In this document: in pieces, positions 51,379 to 62,518 of the stretch
Position numbering within the stretch: position 1 is the first letter of the stretch
Layout: each line of letters starts with the position of its first letter
From: Tunturibacter empetritectus
GTDB taxonomy: Bacteria > Acidobacteriota > Terriglobia > Terriglobales > Acidobacteriaceae
Assembly (NCBI RefSeq): GCF_040358985.1
Contig: NZ_CP132932.1
Location: 1,240,001 to 1,304,000, forward strand
Length of the DNA stretch: 64,000 bases
Reading direction: 5' to 3'
Notes under the pieces: model-generated
Told to the model about the DNA's origin: nothing
Seen by the model: only the letters and a program-made list of their open reading frames with translations
Database searches by the model: none
Program-made: the position numbers and the translations under genes

Positions 51379-51888
51379 CTACCCCACCGTATCGCCGCCG
51401 ACTCCCAGCCATCCCTGCATCAGTCGCAAGTGATGCTGCATATGCGCAATGTAGTCCTCGATCAGAAATCCCAGGGTCACAGACTCGCCCTCAATCAATC
51501 CGACACTCTTAAGACGAGACTTTTCGATATGCCGAACTGTCCATGCCATATGCTCATTCAGCGCAAACCATAGTGCCAGCACCTGCGCCCACTCGCGTTC
51601 GGCGTAATGCTGCAGGTTCACCCACTCCACCTGCTCATAGCCTGGCTCACTCTGACCCGGCTTAATCTGTAATCGAACAACCCTTCCTACGTTATTCACC
51701 GCTGAATCGACAAGATGCCCGATCACCTGCTTCGCGCTCCACTTGCCCGGCCGCTCCGGCACACTTGCCTCAGCCTCGGAGAGTGTCACCAGCCACGGCA
51801 TCCAGTCTCTGAGTACCGCCGCAAGCCGTTCACTCAACTCGGCAGAATCCAGCAGCCCAACATCCGACTCCTGCGCATAGATCACCAT
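51379..51888 (-). CDS. DinB-family protein
   Basis: 169 aa. Four-helix bundle pattern with metal-binding histidines: GKWSAKQVIGHLVDSAVNNV, NLQHYAEREWAQVLALWFALNEHM, and the C-terminal DYIAHMQHHLRLMQGWL. DinB/YfiT proteins bind zinc or nickel through three His and include thiol-transferase-type enzymes. GGGAGC precedes the start, which overlaps the yraN 3' end by 7 bp. Confidence 0.85.
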   Translation of the reverse strand: MVIYAQESDVGLLDSAELSERLAAVLRDWMPWLVTLSEAEASVPERPGKWSAKQVIGHLVDSAVNNVGRVVRLQIKPGQSEPGYEQVEWVNLQHYAEREWAQVLALWFALNEHMAWTVRHIEKSRLKSVGLIEGESVTLGFLIEDYIAHMQHHLRLMQGWLGVGGDTVG

Positions 51889-52334
51889 CCAAACGCTCCC
51901 CGATACACTTCAAACTCAGTTCCAGTTGGCAGCAAGTATACCGACACCACATCGAATCGCACCGGCACATCGCCCCTCAGCTTCTCCGGAAATCCCTTCA
52001 GGTACGCCCGCCCCATCCTCCTCAGCATCTCCCGCTTGTCCCGGTCCACGGCCGACTCCGCCGTCATTCCATCCCTGGCACCACGCGCCTTTACCTCGAC
52101 AAAGCACAACGTCGGCCCATCCCACCCCACCAGGTCGATATCCCCCCACAACTTCGCGCTCTTCCACCTCTGCGCGACAACCGTATATCCCAACTTCCGA
52201 AGATAAAACAGAGCCTCCCGTTCGCCCTGCTCCCCTGTCGCGAGATGAGCAGGCCCTCCATCGCGGCGGACACTCAGAGAATCCAGCCTCCGCATCGCCC
52301 AGGCCTGAACGTCAATCCACACCGTAGCTGGCAT
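51882..52334 (-). CDS. YraN/UPF0102-family nuclease-like protein
   Basis: 150 aa. The core has GEQGEREALFYLRKLGYTVVAQRW, GDIDLVGWDGPTLCFVEVKAR (D...ExK nuclease signature) and RRMGRAYLKGF. The family is a PD-(D/E)xK-type predicted Holliday-junction endonuclease of unproven role. GAGAGAA lies before the ATG. It overlaps DinB by 7 bp and is probably cotranscribed with it. Confidence 0.9.
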   Translation of the reverse strand: MPATVWIDVQAWAMRRLDSLSVRRDGGPAHLATGEQGEREALFYLRKLGYTVVAQRWKSAKLWGDIDLVGWDGPTLCFVEVKARGARDGMTAESAVDRDKREMLRRMGRAYLKGFPEKLRGDVPVRFDVVSVYLLPTGTEFEVYRGAFGW

Positions 52335-52454
52335 CCGTTCTCTCGTATATCATTTCAACCATCATCTCCCAGTAGAATACGTGGCTTTCGAACTGCTGTC
52401 CTTACGTAGCGTTCCCTGTTCCATACTCGGGCCCCCTGAACTCAGAGGTCACAT

Positions 52455-54320
52455 ATGCCAAACGCATCGAGAGCGTCGCTCTTTCTCCTCGCCATCTCCT
52501 TGACTCTCGCCGGACCTGCGTCGGGAGATCAGGCGATCGCTCAAAGCCAGCCCGCACCGTCAGCTCAAGCCGATCAACAGACGCCCCCACCTGAAGCCGC
52601 CGACGCCACCGCATACACACAGGAGACGCCCGACGACGAGCTGGACACTGCCGCCGTAACCCTCGACCTCTCGCACACATCACCGCTCATTCAAAAGCTC
52701 TACCAGGCCACCCGCGAAACCAAGGAGCAGCCCATCCTCGACCGGCTCGCCGAAGCCAAAAAACTGATCGCCGACGGAGCCGACGTCAAGCCAACCGACC
52801 AGTACGGCCGCACCGCCCTTCACTGGACCATCTTCGGCTCCAGCTACAACACCAAGCCGAAGATCATCGTCGCCTACGAAGGCATCGCAGACCAGCTCAT
52901 CCAGCACGGCGTAGAGATCAATCGCGAAGACATCTACAACGACACCGCGCTCGACTACCTGCTCTACTCTCCTAACTTCGAGATCCAGACCCTGCTAATA
53001 GAAAACGGAGCAACCAGCGGATTCCTTACCGCCTTCTTCCACTTCTTCAACCAGGAAAACGGTGATATGCCGCACACCATCGCCGCCAGCGTAGCGAAGT
53101 CAAGACAAGCCGATCTCGCACCCGGCCAAACCCTGAGCGTCCGCCTCAACGGCCCCGTCTACAGTGAACACTCCCGCACCGGCGATCCCGTCGAAGGGAC
53201 CGTCACCTATCCCCTCTGCAAGAGCGGAGAAAATATTGCTTGCCCCAACGGAGAACTAGTCATGGCTCCCGGCACAAAGATTCAGGCGACTGTCCTCTTC
53301 GCGCAAAAAGCTCCCGACAAATACTCACGCCCCCGTCTCGTCCTCGACTTCTCCAACATCATTCACGCCGACGGCACCCGCTCGCCACTCTACGCCCGCG
53401 TCCTCGATGTCGATAACGCCCGTGAGACCGTCCGCAACAACGAGATCCTCGGCATCATCCAGCCTCACGCCTCCACCAAGGCATCCGTTGCTCTCGCCGG
53501 ACTCGGCATGGTCAATCCAATCGCCGGATACACCATCAGAGGAGTTTCCGCGGTCTACGGCCTCTCCATTCGACGCGAGATCCTCTTCCCCGCAGGAACA
53601 GACCTCCAGATCCAGGTCGTACGGCCCTCCATGCTTAAAACCCGCGACACCTGGTCCGGCTGGCCCGTACTGCCGGTCGACACACAGCTGAAGGCACTCG
53701 TCACGGCGGCCCCGATACGCGTCTACACCAAAGACAACAAGCCCTCCGACGTCACCAATCTCATGTTCCTCGGCTCACAGCAACAACTCGAAGCAGCCTT
53801 TCGCGAGTCAGGTTGGTTCGAAGCCGACTCCCTCAGCATGGGCTCTGCCGCAAAGTCGGTTCAAGCAACCATTCGCGGTGCCGGCTACACCAACGCTCCA
53901 GTCTCTCTCCTGACCATCAACGGCAAACCACCCGATCTCGTCTTTCAAAAATCCCTCGACACCTTTGCCAAACGGCATCACATCCGTATCTGGAAGGAGC
54001 CTGGAACCTACCAGGGCCGCGACGTCTGGATCGGAGCCGCCACTCACGACATCGCCATCTCCACCGCAAAAGCGAAAACGAAGTGGTCCCACCGCATCGA
54101 TCCCCATGTCGACCGCGAACGCGAATGGATTGAAACCGATCTCCTCTACTCCGGCACCGCAACCTCCTACGCTCTGGTCGATCGTCCGCACGCTCCGAAG
54201 AAGACCGCCAACGCAACCGGCGACGAGCTGCTCACCGACGGCCAGTTATCCATCGTAGAACTCGGCCCAACCAAACCGAACATCCTCAACCCACCCTCTC
54301 CAGTCCTGCAATCCCGTTAG
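52455..54320 (+). CDS. Exported ankyrin-repeat protein with LssY C-terminal domain
   Basis: 621 aa. A signal peptide (SLFLLAISLTLAGPASG) is followed by a disordered Pro/Gln/Ala region and two or three ankyrin repeats (about 95-195; DVKPTDQYGRTALHWTIFGS, EINREDIYNDTALDYLLYS, IQTLLIENGATSG). A beta-rich middle (220-400) leads to LssY_C-like sequence (about 420-620; KPSDVTNLMFLGSQQQLEAAF, SGWFEADS, WIGAATHDIAI). LssY_C is found with PAP2 phosphatases and DedA proteins in other bacteria, of unknown activity. It probably acts in the periplasm. AGAGG precedes the ATG. Confidence 0.8.
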   Translation: MPNASRASLFLLAISLTLAGPASGDQAIAQSQPAPSAQADQQTPPPEAADATAYTQETPDDELDTAAVTLDLSHTSPLIQKLYQATRETKEQPILDRLAEAKKLIADGADVKPTDQYGRTALHWTIFGSSYNTKPKIIVAYEGIADQLIQHGVEINREDIYNDTALDYLLYSPNFEIQTLLIENGATSGFLTAFFHFFNQENGDMPHTIAASVAKSRQADLAPGQTLSVRLNGPVYSEHSRTGDPVEGTVTYPLCKSGENIACPNGELVMAPGTKIQATVLFAQKAPDKYSRPRLVLDFSNIIHADGTRSPLYARVLDVDNARETVRNNEILGIIQPHASTKASVALAGLGMVNPIAGYTIRGVSAVYGLSIRREILFPAGTDLQIQVVRPSMLKTRDTWSGWPVLPVDTQLKALVTAAPIRVYTKDNKPSDVTNLMFLGSQQQLEAAFRESGWFEADSLSMGSAAKSVQATIRGAGYTNAPVSLLTINGKPPDLVFQKSLDTFAKRHHIRIWKEPGTYQGRDVWIGAATHDIAISTAKAKTKWSHRIDPHVDREREWIETDLLYSGTATSYALVDRPHAPKKTANATGDELLTDGQLSIVELGPTKPNILNPPSPVLQSR

Positions 54321-54357
54321 CAGCGTTCCACCTCGAACCAACCTGTAGCATGAACCG

Positions 54358-55017
54358 ATGAACGTAATCCTCTTCGGCGCAACCGGCATGGTGGGCCAGG
54401 GCGTACTGCGCGAGTGCCTGCTCGACCCCGACGTAACGCAGGTCCTCACCATCGGCCGCAATTCAACCGGCCAACATCACGCCAGGCTGCGCGAACTGGC
54501 CCACCCGGACCTCTTCGACTACTCCACCATCGAAGCCGACCTCACCGGCTACCACGCCTGCTTCTTCTGCCTCGGTGTCACCTCTGCCGGCATGTCCGAG
54601 GCGCAGTACACCCATGTCACCCACGACCTCGCCCTCGCGGCTGCAACAACCCTGGCAAAGCTCAACCCCTCCATGACCTTCATCTACGTCTCAGGATCCG
54701 GGACCGACAGCACCGAGCGCGGCCGCACCATGTGGGCTCGCGTCAAAGGCAAAACCGAAAACGACATCCTCAAACTCCCCTTCAAAGCTGCCTACATGTT
54801 CCGCATCGGATTCATCCAGCCGCTCCACGGCATCGTCTCCAAAACAAAGGTGTACCGCATCTTCTACTCCGTCCTGAATCCCATCCTCCCCCTGATGAGA
54901 CGCGCCTTCCCCGCGCAGATCGGCACTACCGAACAGGTCGGCCGCGCCATGCTGCTGGTCGCCAAACACGGCTTCCCTCGACCCATCCTGGAGCCCAGAG
55001 ACATTAACACCCTGTAA
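54358..55017 (+). CDS. NAD(P)-binding Rossmann-fold epimerase-like protein
   Basis: 219 aa. MNVILFGATGMVGQGVLRECL gives the glycine-rich dinucleotide site; FFCLGVTSAGMSEAQYTHVTHDLALAAATTL is typical of the atypical SDR group that includes HTATIP2 and YwnB. The usual YxxxK is replaced by an ARVKGKTENDILKLP segment. Unlikely to be a classical epimerase; substrate unknown. It follows the ankyrin gene by 37 bp and may be cotranscribed. Confidence 0.82.
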   Translation: MNVILFGATGMVGQGVLRECLLDPDVTQVLTIGRNSTGQHHARLRELAHPDLFDYSTIEADLTGYHACFFCLGVTSAGMSEAQYTHVTHDLALAAATTLAKLNPSMTFIYVSGSGTDSTERGRTMWARVKGKTENDILKLPFKAAYMFRIGFIQPLHGIVSKTKVYRIFYSVLNPILPLMRRAFPAQIGTTEQVGRAMLLVAKHGFPRPILEPRDINTL

Positions 55018-55293
55018 AAAAACCACTGAGCTATCCCCTGAAACAAGAATCAACCGCAGCATCCATCCCCAGTTGCAAACTCGTGCTTGCAAACTCTAAG
55101 AGCGATATTGAATCCAATCCAATAAGAGATCCCGTCCGGGACTATCCAAGGGATTGGACCGATGGGTGATTGCAGGATCGATCCTCGAAAAGCAAAGATT
55201 AAGAAGATCAATCACGTCAGCAAGATCGGCTCCACGCGCTTGCGTCCTATCAACCACGGTGCGTAGACATCTACAATTGGAAACATCGCTGAT

Positions 55294-56436
55294 ATGCATG
55301 ATTTGCGTAATCCGGGCCCTCTTCTGCTGACCACTCTGCTGTTCACGATGCTCAGCGCGTATGCACACGCGCAGACACTCTCTCGCCCCTCGCCAATCCC
55401 ATCAACGCCGACAGCCGCAGTCCGACAGATCGCCACACTCGATCCCCTCCACAACGAACTCCCAGAAGCGCCCGCACAGCAATCCGCCAACCTCCTCTCA
55501 TCCGATCAGCAACCCCCTGGCAGCATCAGTGGCACCGTCTTAGATCCCAGCGGAGCCCAGGTCGAAGGCGCTCTCGTCTCAATTCAATTCCTCGACTCCA
55601 GACCCCAGCGCACCGTCGCCACAGACTCCACCGGCTCCTTCAGATTCACCGCAGTCAACCCCGGCACCTTCAAAATCACAGTCATCTCCTCCGGCTTTGC
55701 AAGCTGGGCGTCCTCCTCCCTCATCCTGCAAAGAGGCCAGCAATACGAGCTGCCAACCATCACCCTCCAACTCTCCTCCGCCACCACCAACGTCGACGTC
55801 AACTTCACGCGCCACGACATCGCCGAAGAGCAGGTCTCGCTCGAAGAAAAACAGCGCGTCCTCGGCGTCTTCCCAAACTTCTACGTCTCCTACAACTGGG
55901 ACGCCGTTCCCCTCAGCACCGGGCAGAAGTTCCGCCTCTCCCTCAGAACCGCCTACGATCCCGTCTCCTTCGCAGTCCCCGCAATCATCGCAGGCACCGA
56001 GCAGTCTCAGGACATCTTCAGCGGCTACGGCCAGGGCACCGCAGGCTACTTCAAACGCTTCGGTGCCTCCTACGGCGACGGCTTCATCGGCAACCTCCTC
56101 GGCAACGCCATCCTCCCCTCCGTCTTCCACCAGGACCCGCGCTACTTCTACAAAGGCACCGGAACCATTCGCTCCCGCGCCCTCTATGCCATGTCCACCG
56201 CCTTCATCTGCAAAGGAGACAACGGCCACTGGCAACCCAACTACTCCTTCATCCTCGGTAACTTCGCCTCCGCCGGCATATCGAACCTCTATTATCCCGC
56301 CAGCGACCGCAACGGAGCAGGCCTCACCATCAGAAATGGACTCATCGACACCGCCTCAGGCGCAGCCTCCTCCCTCATTCAGGAGTTCCTCGTCAAGAAG
56401 ATCTCACGCGGCGTCCCAAAGAATCCCCTCCCCTGA
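55294..56436 (+). CDS. Secreted carboxypeptidase-regulatory-like domain protein
   Basis: 380 aa. Signal peptide (LLLTTLLFTMLSAYAHAQ), then a carboxypeptidase-regulatory-like beta domain (about 75-165; GSISGTVLDPSGAQVEGALVS, DSTGSFRFTAVNPGTFKITV). The C-terminal part (about 170-380) has RAYDP-like and GYFKRFGASYGDGFIGNLLGNAILPSVFHQDPRYFYKG, a pattern I know from acidobacterial outer-membrane proteins but cannot assign to a function. It may be a small outer-membrane barrel-associated protein. Leader region contains a TCCAATCC/GGATTGGA inverted repeat (55113-55158). Confidence 0.75.
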   Translation: MHDLRNPGPLLLTTLLFTMLSAYAHAQTLSRPSPIPSTPTAAVRQIATLDPLHNELPEAPAQQSANLLSSDQQPPGSISGTVLDPSGAQVEGALVSIQFLDSRPQRTVATDSTGSFRFTAVNPGTFKITVISSGFASWASSSLILQRGQQYELPTITLQLSSATTNVDVNFTRHDIAEEQVSLEEKQRVLGVFPNFYVSYNWDAVPLSTGQKFRLSLRTAYDPVSFAVPAIIAGTEQSQDIFSGYGQGTAGYFKRFGASYGDGFIGNLLGNAILPSVFHQDPRYFYKGTGTIRSRALYAMSTAFICKGDNGHWQPNYSFILGNFASAGISNLYYPASDRNGAGLTIRNGLIDTASGAASSLIQEFLVKKISRGVPKNPLP

Positions 56437-56459
56437 AAAATAGAGCCGATTCTGCCTGA

Positions 56460-58235
<1,776 letters not shown>

Positions 58236-58365
58236 CGAAAGCTTTGCCCGGGAGCCATATCTCTAACCACTATGGCGATATGGCTCGATCCGACGCCAGG
58301 GACAATCTCTCGAACACGACTAAGGTTTGGACAGCGCCTGCCTTCTCTGTAGACTGGTCGCAATC

Positions 58366-60624
58366 ATGCCTCTCTCTTTGCGCGTTGCTCTCCTCCTCAG
58401 CCTTTCGACTACCTGCGCCATCGCCCAGACCACCACGGCTATCGACCCCGGCCTCCGCACCATCGCCGACGCCAACAAAAACCTCACCGGCACCCCTCCC
58501 CACGGCATCGACTGGAGCCCCGACGGCAAGCTCCTCACCTACATCGCCTCCGACGACGACACCACCGGCAAGCCCGGCGACATCGTCCAGATCGAAGCCG
58601 CCACCGGCCACGCCAGCGTCCTCGCCACCGCCGAGCAGCTCAGCAAACTCACCGCCGCCGCCGTCAACGAGAAAGACGCCGATCATCGCGCCCGCTACGG
58701 CATGTCCGCCTACCTCTGGGCCGCCGACTCCAAACATCTACTGCTCGACAACGGCGGCCGCCTCTGGCTCTACGACATCGCCGCCGGCACCGGCTCCCTC
58801 ATCGTCGACACCCACGAGGGTTCCGGCGACGACCCCAAGTTCTCCCCCGACGCTAGGTCCGTCTCCTACCTCCACAACCACAACCTCTACGTCCACCCCG
58901 TAGCCGCCCAAGGCAAGGAGACCGCCCTCACACGCGACACCACAGACACTCTCCTCAACGGCGAAGTCGACTGGGTCTACCTCGAAGAGCTAGACGTCCG
59001 CAGCAACTACTTCTGGTCGCCCGACTCCAAATCCATCGCCTACCTCCAGATGGACGAGGCCAAAGTCCCGCAGTACCCCATCACCGACTGGATCCCCACC
59101 CACGCCACCATCGACAGCCAGCGCTATCCCCAGCCCGGCGACCCCAACCCCGCCGTCCGCGTCGGCATCGTCGCCGCGAAAGGCGGCAAGACCAAGTTCC
59201 TCGAAGTCCCCTTCAGCCCCAACAACGACTACATCCCCCGCTTCGGCTGGGTCGACGCCAACACCATCTACCTCGAAGTCCTCACCCGCGACCAGCAGCA
59301 CCTCAACCTCTACTTCGCCGACGCCCGCTCAGGCAAGACCCGCCTCGTCTACACCAACACCGACGCCAAATACCTCGACTTCAGCACCGACCTCAGCATC
59401 CTCCCCGGCGGCCGCTTCCTCATCGAAAGCTGGCGCGACGGCCACACCCACCTCTACCTCTACAGCTTCGACGAGCATCATCCCCTCGCCGCCGACGCCA
59501 CCCTCACCCGCCAACTCACCCAGGGCGACTACGAAGTCGAGTACGTCAACAGCATCAAGTCAGGCACAGACGAAAAATCCAGCACAGTCTTCTTCACCTC
59601 CAACGAGGGCTCGCCCCTCGAAGACAATCTCTGGTCCATCAAACTCGACGGCTCCGCAAAAGATCAGCTCACCGCCGGCCGCGGCACCCACGGCACAAAA
59701 ACCTCACCCGACGGCGCCCACTTCACCGACTACTACAGCGACGCCATCACCCCGCCCGTCATTAGCCTCTGCAACATCACCCGAAACTGCTCTCCCATCT
59801 GGAAGTCGAAGCCGCTTCCCCCCGCCACAACCGTCACCAGTGACATCGTCTCCGTCACCGCCGCCGACGGAAAGACCAAACTATACGGTCGCCTTACACT
59901 TCCTTCCCCAACAACAAGTCCTACATCCGTCTCCATTCCACTCATCCTCAACCCCTACAACGGACCAACTCCCGAAAGCAGCATCCGCAACTCCTGGAGC
60001 GCCGGCCAGATCTTCAACGAGCTCCTCGCCCAGCATGGCTTCGCAGTCCTCGACGTCGACACCCGCGGCAGCGGCGGACGCGGACGCGACTTCCAGCAGG
60101 CCGCCTACCGCAACTTCGGCCCCATCCAGTTATCCGACCAGATGGCCGCGCTCGACCAGATCCTCGCGCAATACCCGCAACTCGACCCCAAACGCATCGG
60201 CTGGTGGGGCTGGAGCTGGGGAGGAACCTTCACCCTCTACTCTATGACGCATACCGACCGCATCCGCGCAGGCGTCGCCGTAGCCCCCGTCACCGACTGG
60301 CGCAACTACGACTCCATCTACACCGAGCGCTACCTCGGCATCCCCGCATCGAAGCCCGATGTAGCAACCGACATCTATACCCTCGACTCCCCCACCACGA
60401 ACGCCGCCAACCTCAAAGGCCGTCTCCTCATCGCCCAGGGCACCGGCGACGACAACGTCCACATGGCCAACACCATCCAGTTCCTTCAGCCCCTCATCGA
60501 CGCCGGCATCCCCTACGACCTCCAGCTCTTCCCGCGCAAGACCCACTCCATCGCCGGCCCCACCGCCCGCGACGAACTCTTCAACCGCATCCTCTGGCAC
60601 TTCGAAACCTACCTCAAGCCCTGA
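58366..60624 (+). CDS. S9-family dipeptidyl peptidase IV-like serine peptidase
   Basis: 752 aa from ATG 58366. Signal peptide (LRVALLLSLSTTCAIAQ). An N-terminal beta-propeller (about 40-490) is followed by an alpha/beta-hydrolase domain with Ser617 in GWWGWSWGGTFTLYS, an Asp in GTGDDNVHMANT and His in RKTHSIAGPT. The propeller has the EELDVRSNYFWSPDS segment with the paired Glu residues that DPP-IV uses to hold a free N-terminus. It would release N-terminal dipeptides (X-Pro/X-Ala) in the periplasm or outside. Monocistronic. Confidence 0.92.
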   Translation: MPLSLRVALLLSLSTTCAIAQTTTAIDPGLRTIADANKNLTGTPPHGIDWSPDGKLLTYIASDDDTTGKPGDIVQIEAATGHASVLATAEQLSKLTAAAVNEKDADHRARYGMSAYLWAADSKHLLLDNGGRLWLYDIAAGTGSLIVDTHEGSGDDPKFSPDARSVSYLHNHNLYVHPVAAQGKETALTRDTTDTLLNGEVDWVYLEELDVRSNYFWSPDSKSIAYLQMDEAKVPQYPITDWIPTHATIDSQRYPQPGDPNPAVRVGIVAAKGGKTKFLEVPFSPNNDYIPRFGWVDANTIYLEVLTRDQQHLNLYFADARSGKTRLVYTNTDAKYLDFSTDLSILPGGRFLIESWRDGHTHLYLYSFDEHHPLAADATLTRQLTQGDYEVEYVNSIKSGTDEKSSTVFFTSNEGSPLEDNLWSIKLDGSAKDQLTAGRGTHGTKTSPDGAHFTDYYSDAITPPVISLCNITRNCSPIWKSKPLPPATTVTSDIVSVTAADGKTKLYGRLTLPSPTTSPTSVSIPLILNPYNGPTPESSIRNSWSAGQIFNELLAQHGFAVLDVDTRGSGGRGRDFQQAAYRNFGPIQLSDQMAALDQILAQYPQLDPKRIGWWGWSWGGTFTLYSMTHTDRIRAGVAVAPVTDWRNYDSIYTERYLGIPASKPDVATDIYTLDSPTTNAANLKGRLLIAQGTGDDNVHMANTIQFLQPLIDAGIPYDLQLFPRKTHSIAGPTARDELFNRILWHFETYLKP

Positions 60625-60646
60625 CTCCCTTTACATGCGCCTCAAA

Positions 60647-60803
60647 TTGTCGTCATCCTGAGCTTGTCGTCATCCTGAGCGCAGCGAAGGATCCCCGCAT
60701 TTGTTTTGGCATTTGCTTTTGCTGTTGCACCTGTCTTTTTTTGTCATCCCCGAAGGGGATCTGCGTTCCGCCTTTACAGCCGTCATCCCGGGCACAGCGC
60801 AGT
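60647..60803. repeat. REP-like element with a 17-bp tandem repeat
   Basis: Two adjacent perfect copies of TTGTCGTCATCCTGAGC at 60647-60663 and 60664-60680 are followed by GCAGCGAAGGATCCCC; degenerate relatives occur at 60740-60764 (TTGTCATCCCCGAAGGGGAT) and 60780-60803 (CGTCATCCCGGGCACAGCGC). The GTCATCCTGAGC...GAAGGATCCC pattern is one I know as a dispersed intergenic repeat in acidobacteria and other phyla. It lies between two genes and shows no coding potential. Confidence 0.65.
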
Positions 60804-60854
60804 TGCCGCACCCATACCCCCCTCCGCCACGCGAAGTAGTAGCATCCAAACAAC

Positions 60855-61514
60855 ATGACTACCCAATACGGCTCATACGGTTCAGAACGCAGATCCTCCG
60901 GCACCTTCTTCGTCGTCCTGCTCTCGTTGATCCTCGGCGCCGCAGCCCTGGCCGTCTTCCTGCGACACGCCACCACCGGCATCTTCGCCCGCGTTGCCAC
61001 CGCCATCACCGGCCGAACCACCACCTTCGACACCTCGGTCCCCGCCGTCGTCCAGCGCATTCAACGCCTCAACCGCCTCGAAACCGTCGTCTACTCCATC
61101 GACACTGTAGTGGAAGGCTCTAAGTCCAGCGCCGTCCTGCCCGACCTCCTCGCCGGAGACCGCCTCCTCCTCGTCGTCCACGGCCAGTCCATCGCCGGCA
61201 TCGATCTCTCGCAACTGAAACCCGAAGACGTCCGCATCGACAACAACGGCCAGTCCATCCACGTCACCCTCCCCGCCTCGCAACTCTTCCTCACCACGCT
61301 TGACAACCAGCACACTCGCGTCTACGCCCGTTCAACCGGCATCCTCGTTCCCGCCGACCAGAACCTCGAGTCTGACACCCGCGTCAAAGCCGAGCAGCAG
61401 CTCCAGCAGTCCGCACTCGCCGACGGCATCCTCGACACCGCCCGCAAAAACGCCCGCGCCACCGTCACCACCCTGCTCTACAGCTTGGGCTTCCACCAGG
61501 TCGATGTCACCTAA
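60855..61514 (+). CDS. DUF4230 membrane-anchored protein
   Basis: 219 aa. One N-terminal helix (SGTFFVVLLSLILGAAALAVFL, about 15-36) anchors an extracytoplasmic domain of the DUF4230 type: VPAVVQRIQRLNRLETVVYSI, then LLAGDRLLLVVHGQSIAGIDLSQL and a C-terminal helix (RKNARATVTTLLYSLGF). DUF4230 is widespread and of unknown function. Upstream of it lies the REP-like element. Confidence 0.85.
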   Translation: MTTQYGSYGSERRSSGTFFVVLLSLILGAAALAVFLRHATTGIFARVATAITGRTTTFDTSVPAVVQRIQRLNRLETVVYSIDTVVEGSKSSAVLPDLLAGDRLLLVVHGQSIAGIDLSQLKPEDVRIDNNGQSIHVTLPASQLFLTTLDNQHTRVYARSTGILVPADQNLESDTRVKAEQQLQQSALADGILDTARKNARATVTTLLYSLGFHQVDVT

Positions 61515-61643
61515 ACCAACCATCGACACTATCCGCGGCAACCTTATCTGACGCACGGCGTCCAACTGGTCAATGCCACCGAAGCAGCACCTCGCCACCG
61601 TCGCCTCTCCCAGCCACCCACGAACCTGCGCTATCATTCAACC

Positions 61644-61928
61644 ATGATCTTCCGCTCCAAATCGAGGCCTGAAGACACCCAAAACGAGGACGTCCCGGTC
61701 ACCGCCCAGCTCCCCTTCCCGCGCCTCGCGCAACTGGAAGAAGACGACGCAGAATCAACTCTCATCAAGACCGTAGGCTGGATCTCCGCCGGTCTCGGCG
61801 CCGTAGCCCTCGGCCTCTTCGTAGGCCGCGAACTCCGCCAGCGCTATAAATTCAACCGCCGCACCCCCTACGACTTCTACGCCCACTCCGGCGACGAAAA
61901 AGACGTAGACTTCGGCCTCGGCATCTAA
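61644..61928 (+). CDS. Small membrane protein, unknown
   Basis: 94 aa. A charged N-terminal region, one central helix (WISAGLGAVALGLFVGREL, about 46-64) and a charged C-terminal tail ending DFGLGI. No family recognised. Short gene in a good context with C-rich third positions, so likely real. Confidence 0.65.
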   Translation: MIFRSKSRPEDTQNEDVPVTAQLPFPRLAQLEEDDAESTLIKTVGWISAGLGAVALGLFVGRELRQRYKFNRRTPYDFYAHSGDEKDVDFGLGI

Positions 61929-61961
61929 CCTATTCAAAGTTGTAATCAACTCAAAAACTCC

Positions 61962-62399
61962 TCAATGAACTCCCAGCAGATTGCACTTGGCATGGACCGC
62001 GATGTAGTGCGCCGTTCGACCCATCAATCGCCCCACAGGACCTTGGTGATGGCAAAGACCAACCACCAACAAATCCGGTCTGATCGCCTCAATCACTCGT
62101 AACAACTCCGCCGCCACATCTCCCTCAGCGATCTCCGGAACGACACGCACCCCAGCCCGGTCTGCCTCCGCCCTTGCCTTGCCCTGCAGATCCGTATAAA
62201 AATTCCGCTTTTCGTTCTTCAACAAAACCGGCACATCAGGAGCCACCGCCGCAACATAACTCATATAGGCCGGAAAGCCCTCAAGCACTGTGATCAGGTG
62301 AAGTTCGGCCGAAGAAAATTTGGCCAGATTCAGCGCAGAATGAAACGCTCGTCCCGCCTCAGGCGATTCATCGAAGGCCACAGCGATTTTTTTGAACAT
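61962..62399 (-). CDS. UspA-family universal stress protein
   Basis: 145 aa. FKKIAVAFDESPEAGRAFHSALNLA at the start, LHLITVLEG, PDLLVVGLCHHQGPVGRLMG near the end. The ATP-binding loop is degenerate compared with the usual G-2x-G-9x-G-S/T, so nucleotide binding is uncertain. AGGGT before the ATG. It diverges from fabD with 119 bp between them. Confidence 0.85.
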   Translation of the reverse strand: MFKKIAVAFDESPEAGRAFHSALNLAKFSSAELHLITVLEGFPAYMSYVAAVAPDVPVLLKNEKRNFYTDLQGKARAEADRAGVRVVPEIAEGDVAAELLRVIEAIRPDLLVVGLCHHQGPVGRLMGRTAHYIAVHAKCNLLGVH

Positions 62400-62518
62400 G
62401 ATCTCTACCCTTCCAATATTCAGATACCCGCGAACGGCAGTTAGGACCGAAATAATTGTTCACAAGCCTGAATTCCTCGTTCAGCGAGCAGTCCGCACCC
62501 TGATTTACGATAATCACG

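Noticed and set aside
55579..56443. Long frames on both strands inside the carboxypeptidase-regulatory-like gene
   Set aside because: Gly/Val-rich or Ser/Pro-rich shadows without ribosome sites; the plus-strand gene has a signal peptide and a recognisable domain.
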